From the NCBI GenBank assembly GCA_013695885.1, contig JACCZP010000356.1, positions 1 through 5,705 on the forward strand: DNA of 5,705 nucleotides, written 5' to 3'. Shown here piece by piece: positions 1 to 4,643 of this stretch; position 1 is the stretch's first letter, and every line of letters begins with the position of its first letter. This DNA comes from Thermoleophilaceae bacterium. GTDB taxonomy: Bacteria > Actinomycetota > Thermoleophilia > Solirubrobacterales > Thermoleophilaceae. Under the pieces are notes generated by a model. The model saw nothing but the letters and a program-made list of their open reading frames with translations. It was not told the DNA's origin and did not search any database. Both the position numbers and the translations under genes were made by a program.

Positions 1-548
1 GCCTCCCGAGGGACCTCGAACGGGACCTTCGCCTCGGCGAGGGTCCGCTTGGCCCGGACGATGCGCTGGGCCACGGTGGAGTCGGACGCGAGGAACGCCC
101 GCGCGATCTCCGTGGTCGTCAGGCCGCCGAGCAGGCGGAGCGTGAGCGCGACGCGCGCCTCGGTGGAGAGGACGGGATGGCAGGTGGTGAACATCAGGCT
201 CAGCAGGTCGTCGCCGACGTGGTCGTCGAGGGCGGCATCCACGTCCGGTTGGGTCATCCCGCCCTGGATCTCCATGCCGCGCCCGAGGGCCTCGTACTTG
301 CGCTCGAGCGCCCGGTCCCGGCGCAACCGGTCGATTCCGCGACGCTTCGCGGTGGCCGTGAGCCAGGCCCCCGGGTTGTCCGGGACGCCTGACTCCGGCC
401 ATTGCTCCAGCGCCGCGACGAGGGCCTCCTGAGCCAGGTCCTCGGCCAGGCCGACATCACGCACGATCCGCGCAAGGCCGGCGATGACCTTGGCGGACTC
501 GATCCGCCAGACCGCGTCGATCGCGCGATGGACGTCCCGACCCGTCAC
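1..548 (-). CDS. ECF RNA polymerase sigma factor, ECF42-like (partial, 3' end outside window)
   Basis: This is a sigma-70 family extracytoplasmic-function sigma factor that would direct RNA polymerase to a small promoter set. The 182 visible residues hold region 2 (about 8-80, including DLAQEALVAALEQWP and NPGAWLTATAKRRGIDRLRRD) and region 4 (about 112-170, with TTCHPVLS, then GGLTTTEIARAF and the STVAQRIVRAKRTL recognition helix). This wording, together with the DGPF-protein gene just upstream, is typical of the ECF42 group. Members of that group carry a long C-terminal extension of roughly 200 residues, which would lie left of the window. The GTG at 546-548 was chosen because it is the only start codon between the preceding stop and the conserved AVWRIESAKVIAGLAR segment. 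No good Shine-Dalgarno sequence precedes it, so translation may depend on the upstream gene. The family call is firm; the ECF42 subgroup is inferred from wording and context. Confidence 0.93.
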   Translation of the reverse strand, partial: MTGRDVHRAIDAVWRIESAKVIAGLARIVRDVGLAEDLAQEALVAALEQWPESGVPDNPGAWLTATAKRRGIDRLRRDRALERKYEALGRGMEIQGGMTQPDVDAALDDHVGDDLLSLMFTTCHPVLSTEARVALTLRLLGGLTTTEIARAFLASDSTVAQRIVRAKRTLAEAKVPFEVPRE

Positions 549-599
549 GGCGATCGCACCGGTGAGCTGCGTTCGTCGGTCTCGCCGAGACGCTCGCGA

Positions 600-1028
600 C
601 TACCGGCTGCCGCCGTCCGTGTGCTCGCGCAGCCGTGCCTCCTGCTCCCGTAGCTCCGGCGTGAGCTCGTCTCCGAAGTCATCCATCTCGAACACCTGGC
701 GGAGCTCGACCTCGGACTCATCCCCAGTGGGGTTGGGGATGCGCTTGACCCACTCGATGGCCTCCTCCCTCGACTTCACCTGGATCAGCCAGAAGCCGGC
801 GATCAGCTCCTTGGCCTCGGTGAAGGGTCCGTCGATCACCGTGCGCTCCGAACCCGAGAACCGGACGCGCGCGCCCTTCGAGGTCGGGTGCAGACCCTCG
901 CCCGCGAGCAGGACGCCGGCCTTGACCAGCTCCTCGTTGTACCGCCCCATCGCGGCGAGGAGCTCCTCGCTCGGCATGACCCCCGCCTCGGTGTCCTCGT
1001 TGCCCTTGACCATGACCATGAATCGCAT
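600..1028 (-). CDS. YCII-related (DGPF domain) protein
   Basis: A complete 142-residue protein of the YCII/DGPF family, a small ferredoxin-like alpha-beta fold. It starts MRFMVMVKGNEDTEAG, carries the signature VIDGPFTEAKELIAGFWLI at residues 64-82 (DGPF at 66-69) and ends in a charged tail rich in Glu and Arg. The ATG at 1026-1028 is fixed by an ideal AGGAGG ribosome site five bases upstream (1034-1039); the open frame runs further upstream, but that extension has no family similarity. DGPF proteins are habitual neighbours and targets of ECF42 sigma factors. Their biochemical role is not established, and related YciI proteins have been linked to small-molecule lyase or dehydrogenase-like chemistry. 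The gene is probably co-transcribed with the sigma factor gene 51 bases downstream, from the promoter predicted at 1109-1135. Confidence 0.93.
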   Translation of the reverse strand: MRFMVMVKGNEDTEAGVMPSEELLAAMGRYNEELVKAGVLLAGEGLHPTSKGARVRFSGSERTVIDGPFTEAKELIAGFWLIQVKSREEAIEWVKRIPNPTGDESEVELRQVFEMDDFGDELTPELREQEARLREHTDGGSR

Positions 1029-1033
1029 CGTCG

Positions 1034-1039
1034 CCTCCT
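1034..1039 (-). promoter_or_regulatory. Strong ribosome binding site for the DGPF gene
   Basis: The minus strand reads AGGAGG here, five bases before the ATG at 1028. This perfect Shine-Dalgarno sequence decides the start over the longer open frame, which extends upstream to about 1136. Confidence 0.85.
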
Positions 1040-1108
1040 GGTGGCTCGTGGTTGTCGTGAGCCCTCCGAACCGGTCTCGTCCGGCTACGTGGACTCTCTT
1101 ACCTCGAC

Positions 1109-1135
1109 GTCGAACGGGACAGGGCGAGATCGACA
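1109..1135 (-). promoter_or_regulatory. Predicted ECF42-type promoter of the DGPF-sigma operon
   Basis: On the minus strand TGTCGA (1135-1130) is followed after exactly 17 bases by CGAC (1112-1109). As I recall from published work on Streptomyces venezuelae ECF42 factors, their targets carry TGTCGA at -35 and CG(A/T)C at -10, so both boxes match without mismatch. Transcription would start near 1102-1104, leaving a leader of about 75 bases before the DGPF ATG. The sigma factor is the second gene of the same unit, so this predicts positive autoregulation. Other TGTCGA hexamers that I saw inside genes (2187 and 3531, plus strand) lack the CGAC partner at this spacing. Confidence 0.7.
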
Positions 1136-1225
1136 CGAGTTTTCGAGCGCGCCGTGCGCGTCCGCTGCCGAGCTTCCGGTACGGCCGACTTCGCGATCGA
1201 CGTCAACGCGCCCCTCGGCGGCTCC

Positions 1226-1876
1226 TCACTCGACCAGCACGACGTCGAGGACCCGCGGGCCGTGCACTCCCTCCACGCGGTCCAGCTCGATGTCCGAGGT
1301 GGCCGACGGGCCGGAGACGAGCGTTATCGGCGCGCGCCGCTCGCGTACCGCGCCGGCCACACGGGCGATGGCCTCGGGCACGAGGGCCAGCACCTGCTCG
1401 GCCTCGACCACGCACAGGTGGTGGTCGGGCACCAGGGTGATCGCTCGCCGGCCCGAGCGGGCGCCGCCGTCGAGGACGATGGTCCCGGTCTGAGCGATCG
1501 CGCTCGCGCAGCCGGAGAGCACTCCGTCCATGCCGTCGAGCCGGGAGACCTCGAGGTCGTGGTCCTCGACCAGCTCGATGCCGTCGGGACGCCACTGCTC
1601 GGGCAGTGCCGGCGGCACGACGAGCTGGCGGAGCCGGCCCTCTCGGCACAGGCGCCCGATGGTGTCGGCGAGGTCGGGTGCCGCGACCCGATGCACCTGG
1701 GCGTTGTAGTCCTCGACCATCGCGCAGAACCGGTCGACGATCTCCTCGCGCGAAGCCTCCGCGTCGCGCGTCCGGTAGCCGCGCGCGACGGCGACGTCCT
1801 CCGGGTCCTCGCCGGCGGGCACGTCGACCAGCGCCGCGCGCACGCGTCGGAGGATCTCCGCCCGGGCGTCGCTCAC
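1226..1876 (-). CDS. lutC: Lactate utilization protein LutC (LUD domain)
   Basis: A 216-residue LUD-domain protein, the third component of the cytoplasmic LutABC system that oxidises L-lactate to pyruvate. The family hallmarks cluster in the C-terminal half: QTGTIVLDGG at about 129-138, RRAITLVPDHHLCVVE at about 143-158, GPSATSDIE at 189-197 and the closing GVHGPRVLDVVLVE at 203-216. The N-terminal part starts MSDARAEILRRVRAAL, a helical stretch usual for LutC. Length is normal for the family. The GTG start at 1874-1876 overlaps the lutB stop by four bases (GTGA), which implies translational coupling. The role of LutC is less clear than those of LutA and LutB; it may assist assembly or electron transfer. 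Identity is secure from both sequence and operon context. Confidence 0.95.
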   Translation of the reverse strand: MSDARAEILRRVRAALVDVPAGEDPEDVAVARGYRTRDAEASREEIVDRFCAMVEDYNAQVHRVAAPDLADTIGRLCREGRLRQLVVPPALPEQWRPDGIELVEDHDLEVSRLDGMDGVLSGCASAIAQTGTIVLDGGARSGRRAITLVPDHHLCVVEAEQVLALVPEAIARVAGAVRERRAPITLVSGPSATSDIELDRVEGVHGPRVLDVVLVE

Positions 1877-3354
1877 CCGACCTCACCCGGCTCCGAGCGC
1901 CGCCGCCACCACTCCCGGAAGGACTCCGCCGGGACCGGCCTCAGGTCGCGCATCGTCGTCCAACCGGCGAGCATTCCCGGGAGACGCTGGATCCGCCCTC
2001 CGTGCGCGAGCGGCCACTGGCCGAGCCGGGCCGCGCGCTGGGCGGCCTCGTAGCGGCGGCGGCTACCGAACACGCCCGCCATCACCCGCATGGCCACCCG
2101 CTCCGGACCGAGCCGCGCTCGCAACCCGCCCTCGCGAGCGGTGTGCTCGACCTCCAGGTGGCGTAGGTGCACGAGCACCCGCGGGATGTCGATCTTCACC
2201 GGGCACACCGCGTAGCACGCGCCGCACAGCGACGACGCGTACGGGAGCGACCCGGCCCGGTCGATCCCCTCGAGCATGGGCGTGAGGATCGCCCCGATCG
2301 GCCCGGGGTAGACCGAGCCGTAGGCGTGACCCCCGGTCCGCTCGTAGACGGGGCAGACGTTCAGGCAAGCCGAGCAGCGGATGCAGTTCAGCGCTTGGCG
2401 GCCCACCACGTCGGCCAGCACGTTCGTGCGCCCGTTGTCCACGAGCACGAGGTGGAACTCCCGCGGTCCGTCCTCCGGCGCCACCCCGGTCCACAAGGAC
2501 GTGTATGGGTTCATCCGCTCCGCGGTCGAGGAGCGCGGAAGGGTCTGGAGGTAGACCTCGAAGTCCTGCCAGCGCGGGATGAGCTTCTCGATGCCCATCA
2601 CGCTGATCAGCACCTCGGGCAGCGAGGTGCACATGCGCCCGTTGCCCTCGGACTCGACGACCGAGACGGTGCCGGTCTCGGCCACCGCGAAGTTCGCGCC
2701 GCTGATGCCCACCTTCGCCGCGAGGAACTTCCGCCGCAGGTGCCGGCGCGCGACCTCCGCCAGCGCACGCGGGTCGTCCGAGAGGTCGTCGGGGGCCTCG
2801 TCGAGCGTGCGCATGAACAGCTCGCGGATCTCCGCGCGGTTGCGGTGGATGGCCGGGACGAGGATGTGCGAGGGGCTGTCCTCGCCCAGCTGGATGATGA
2901 GCTGCGCGAGATCGGTCTCCCAGCAGTGGATGCCGCGCTCGGCGAGCGCCTCGTTGAGCTGCGTCTCCTCGGTGGTGATGGACTTGACCTTCACCACCTC
3001 CTCGGCGCCGTGGGCGGCGACGAGGTCGCCCACCACGCGGTTGGCCTCGTCGGCGTCGCGCGCCCAGTGCACGTGGCCGCCCGCGCGTTGAACGGATGTC
3101 TCGAGCTCGACCAGGTAGTCGTCGAGATGGCGCAGCACGCGCTCCTTGATCGCCCGTCCCGCCTCGCACAGGGCCTCCCAGTCGGGCAGCTCGCCCACCA
3201 CCCGCGCGCGCTTCTCACGGATCGTCTTGGTGGCGTGGCCGATGTTGTGGCGAAGCTGCTCGTCGGCCAGGGCGCGCCGAGCGGCGTCCGGGAACGGCTC
3301 GCGCGGCCCGGGCGTCCGCGATCCGGCCACGGGCAGGCTCGTCGGGGCGCTCAT
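1873..3354 (-). CDS. lutB: Lactate utilization iron-sulfur protein LutB
   Basis: LutB is the iron-sulfur subunit of the flavin-independent L-lactate oxidation complex. Of 493 residues from the ATG at 3352-3354, the first 300 or so form a LUD domain (KSITTEETQLNEAL near 124; GISGANFAVAETGTVSVVESEGN near 216; MGIEKLIP near 253). A ferredoxin-type region follows, with CIRCSACLNVCPVY (Cys 324, 327, 330, 334) and LCGACYAVCPVKIDIP (Cys 377, 380, 384), and then the LutB C-terminal segment ending around RDLRPVPAESFREWW. Length is usual for the family. A GTG at 3375 would add seven residues, MDRGRAA; neither start has a clear ribosome site, and I prefer the ATG. The gene begins 39 bases after the lutA stop and overlaps lutC by four bases. 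Function is assigned by family and by the complete lutA-lutB-lutC order. Confidence 0.95.
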   Translation of the reverse strand: MSAPTSLPVAGSRTPGPREPFPDAARRALADEQLRHNIGHATKTIREKRARVVGELPDWEALCEAGRAIKERVLRHLDDYLVELETSVQRAGGHVHWARDADEANRVVGDLVAAHGAEEVVKVKSITTEETQLNEALAERGIHCWETDLAQLIIQLGEDSPSHILVPAIHRNRAEIRELFMRTLDEAPDDLSDDPRALAEVARRHLRRKFLAAKVGISGANFAVAETGTVSVVESEGNGRMCTSLPEVLISVMGIEKLIPRWQDFEVYLQTLPRSSTAERMNPYTSLWTGVAPEDGPREFHLVLVDNGRTNVLADVVGRQALNCIRCSACLNVCPVYERTGGHAYGSVYPGPIGAILTPMLEGIDRAGSLPYASSLCGACYAVCPVKIDIPRVLVHLRHLEVEHTAREGGLRARLGPERVAMRVMAGVFGSRRRYEAAQRAARLGQWPLAHGGRIQRLPGMLAGWTTMRDLRPVPAESFREWWRRRSEPGEVG

Positions 3355-3393
3355 GGCGGCGCGTCCGCGGTCCACGGCAGGGTCACGGCGGGC

Positions 3394-4134
3394 TCACGGC
3401 CGCACCTCGTCGGTGGAGGCCAGGATCTCGGCCATGTGCATGGCCCGCACGCCGGCGCGCTGGCGCGACAGCGCCCCGCCGATGTGCATTAGGCACGAGT
3501 TGTCGCCGGCCGTGCACACCTGCGCTCCGGTGTCGAGGACGGCACGCACCTTGTCGGTGAGCATGGCCATCGATGTGTCGGCGTTCTTGACGGCGAAGGT
3601 GCCGCCGAACCCGCAGCACTCCTCGGCCTCGGGCAGCTCGACGAGGTCGATGCCCGCGACCGCGCGCAGGAGACGCAGCGGACGGTCTCCTACGTGGAGG
3701 ATGCGGAGGCTGTGGCAGGTTGGGTGGTAGGTCACCTGATGCGGGAAGTACGCGCCGACGTCCTCGACGCCGAGACGGTCGACCAGGAACTCCGACAGCT
3801 CGAGCACCCGTGGCTGGATGGCCCGCACCTCTTCCTTCAGAGCCTCGTCGCCCGAGCGCTCGGCGACGTCGGTGTAGTAGTCGCGGACCATGCCGACGCA
3901 CGAGGCCGAGGGGGCGACCACCACCTCGCTGTCCGCGAACACCGACACGAACCGGCGTACGAGCGGCACGGTCTCGTCCGCGTAACCGCTGTTGAAGTGC
4001 ATCTGCCCGCAGCAGGTCTGCTCGCGCGGAAAGTCGACCTCCACGCCGAGGCGCTCCAGCAGGCGGACCGTCGCCTGCCCGGTCTCCGGGAACAGGGTGT
4101 CGTTGAAGCAGGTGATGAAGAGGGAGGCCTTCAC
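3394..4134 (-). CDS. lutA: Lactate utilization protein LutA (CCG-domain oxidoreductase subunit)
   Basis: A 246-residue protein with two CCG cysteine-rich domains, the type found in LutA, GlcF and heterodisulfide reductase subunits, where they bind an iron-sulfur cofactor and pass electrons. First domain: Cys 9 in FITCFND, Cys-Cys 41-42 in EQTCCGQMHFNSGY and Cys 79 in APSASCVGM. Second domain: Cys 140 in YHPTCHSLR, Cys-Cys 173-174 in EECCGFGGTFAVKN and Cys 214 in GDNSCLMHIGG. With LutB and LutC it oxidises L-lactate to pyruvate in the cytoplasm. The start is a GTG at 4132-4134, immediately before the conserved MKASLFITCF terminus; no clear ribosome site precedes it. It is the first gene of the lut operon, divergent from the VOC gene across 145 bases. 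No key cysteine is missing. Confidence 0.95.
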   Translation of the reverse strand: MKASLFITCFNDTLFPETGQATVRLLERLGVEVDFPREQTCCGQMHFNSGYADETVPLVRRFVSVFADSEVVVAPSASCVGMVRDYYTDVAERSGDEALKEEVRAIQPRVLELSEFLVDRLGVEDVGAYFPHQVTYHPTCHSLRILHVGDRPLRLLRAVAGIDLVELPEAEECCGFGGTFAVKNADTSMAMLTDKVRAVLDTGAQVCTAGDNSCLMHIGGALSRQRAGVRAMHMAEILASTDEVRP

Positions 4135-4247
4135 CGGCGGGTGGCTTCGAGCAGACCGCGCTGCGGCGCCGTCGCGACTGCCGGGAAGCTAGCCATCAGC
4201 CGGCAAACTAGGAGATCGAGCGGATCGAGGTACTTGCACCGATGAGT

Positions 4248-4264
4248 CCGGCCCTCGCGGCCGG
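4248..4264 (+). repeat. Perfect inverted repeat in the VOC gene leader
   Basis: CCGGCC and GGCCGG flank the five-base loop CTCGC, forming a six-pair all-G/C hairpin that ends 15 bases before the VOC start codon and just upstream of its ribosome site. It could modulate translation, but hairpins of this size arise easily at this G+C content. Confidence 0.5.
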
Positions 4265-4267
4265 TCT

Positions 4268-4273
4268 GAGGGA
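4268..4273 (+). promoter_or_regulatory. Ribosome binding site of the VOC gene
   Basis: GAGGGA lies six bases before the ATG at 4280. This is a good Shine-Dalgarno match and supports that start. Confidence 0.65.
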
Positions 4274-4279
4274 CAGGCC

Positions 4280-4642
4280 ATGATCCCGTCCGTATCGACG
4301 CCCGTCGTCCACCTCGAGCTGCACACCGGAGGTCTCGCGCGTGCCCGCGCCTTCTACGCGGAGCTCTGCGGGTGGCAGCCGGAGCAGATCGACACCCGCC
4401 ACGGCTCGTATATTGCGCTCGACCTCAGCCGCAGGCTCGGGGGCGGCATCGTCGAGTGCGACGCCGAGCGACCGGTCTGGCTCCCCTATGTCGAGGTCGC
4501 CGAGATCGGTGAGGCTACGGAGAGGGCGGGCCGGCTGGGGGCCTCGGTCACACTCGCGCCCCGAGAGGGCCCCGCGGGCTGGCGCAGCGTCGTGGCTACC
4601 CCCGCGGCCGGCGAGATCGCGTTCTGGCAACCAAAGCGATGA
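4280..4642 (+). CDS. VOC superfamily protein (glyoxalase/bleomycin resistance/dioxygenase fold)
   Basis: A complete 120-residue single-domain VOC protein, probably cytosolic and dimeric as small VOC proteins usually are. The two beta-alpha-beta-beta-beta modules are visible. The first begins VVHLELHTGGLARARAFYAELCGW (residues 9-32). The second begins LPYVEVAEIGEATERAGRLGA (68-88) and closes with GWRSVVATPAAGEIAFWQPK (100-119). His 11 and Glu 112 sit where the first and last metal ligands of glyoxalase I-like enzymes usually fall, but the start of the second module (YVEV) has no histidine at the usual ligand site. A classical glyoxalase I activity is therefore doubtful. The substrate cannot be told from sequence. 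ATG 4280 has a good ribosome site. The gene ends one base before the stop of the convergent gene on the other strand. Fold certain, function unknown. Confidence 0.9.
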   Translation: MIPSVSTPVVHLELHTGGLARARAFYAELCGWQPEQIDTRHGSYIALDLSRRLGGGIVECDAERPVWLPYVEVAEIGEATERAGRLGASVTLAPREGPAGWRSVVATPAAGEIAFWQPKR

Positions 4643-4643
4643 C

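Larger units (their letters stand above)
4135..4279. other. Divergent intergenic region between lutA and the VOC gene
   Basis: This 145-base gap must hold the promoters of both the lut operon (minus) and the VOC gene (plus). I see no convincing -35/-10 pair on either strand. A TAGTTT on the minus strand (4212-4207) fits a loose actinobacterial -10 but has no -35 partner. The stretch does contain a GATCGAG direct repeat (4214-4220 and 4223-4229), an imperfect palindrome GGTACTTGCACC (4229-4240) and a short hairpin at 4248-4264. Confidence 0.5.

Noticed and set aside
1029..1136. Longer DGPF protein starting near 1136
   Set aside because: The added residues do not resemble the family, the extension would cover the predicted promoter, and the perfect AGGAGG site points to the ATG at 1028.
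1148..1160. CGCGC-CGT-GCGCG hairpin downstream of lutC as a terminator
   Set aside because: The stem is only five pairs and on the minus strand is followed by CTCGAAAA rather than a T-run, so it does not look like an intrinsic terminator.
1203..1886. 227-codon minus-strand frame overlapping lutC
   Set aside because: It is Arg/Gly/Ala-rich without motifs, while the overlapping frame encodes an unmistakable LUD protein.
3355..3375. GTG start for lutB at 3375
   Set aside because: It adds only MDRGRAA and has no ribosome site. The ATG at 3354 is preferred, though the choice is not decisive.
484..3492. Long open frames on the plus strand at 484-1440, 1154-2053 and 2167-3492
   Set aside because: They lie opposite the sigma, DGPF, lutC and lutB genes. 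Their translations are low-complexity Arg, Ala, Pro, Gly, Val and His-rich, as expected for antisense frames in GC-rich DNA, and no family wording is visible.
2187..3536. Further TGTCGA hexamers at 2187-2192 and 3531-3536 as ECF42 promoters
   Set aside because: They lie inside lutB and lutA and have no CG(A/T)C box 17 bases downstream.
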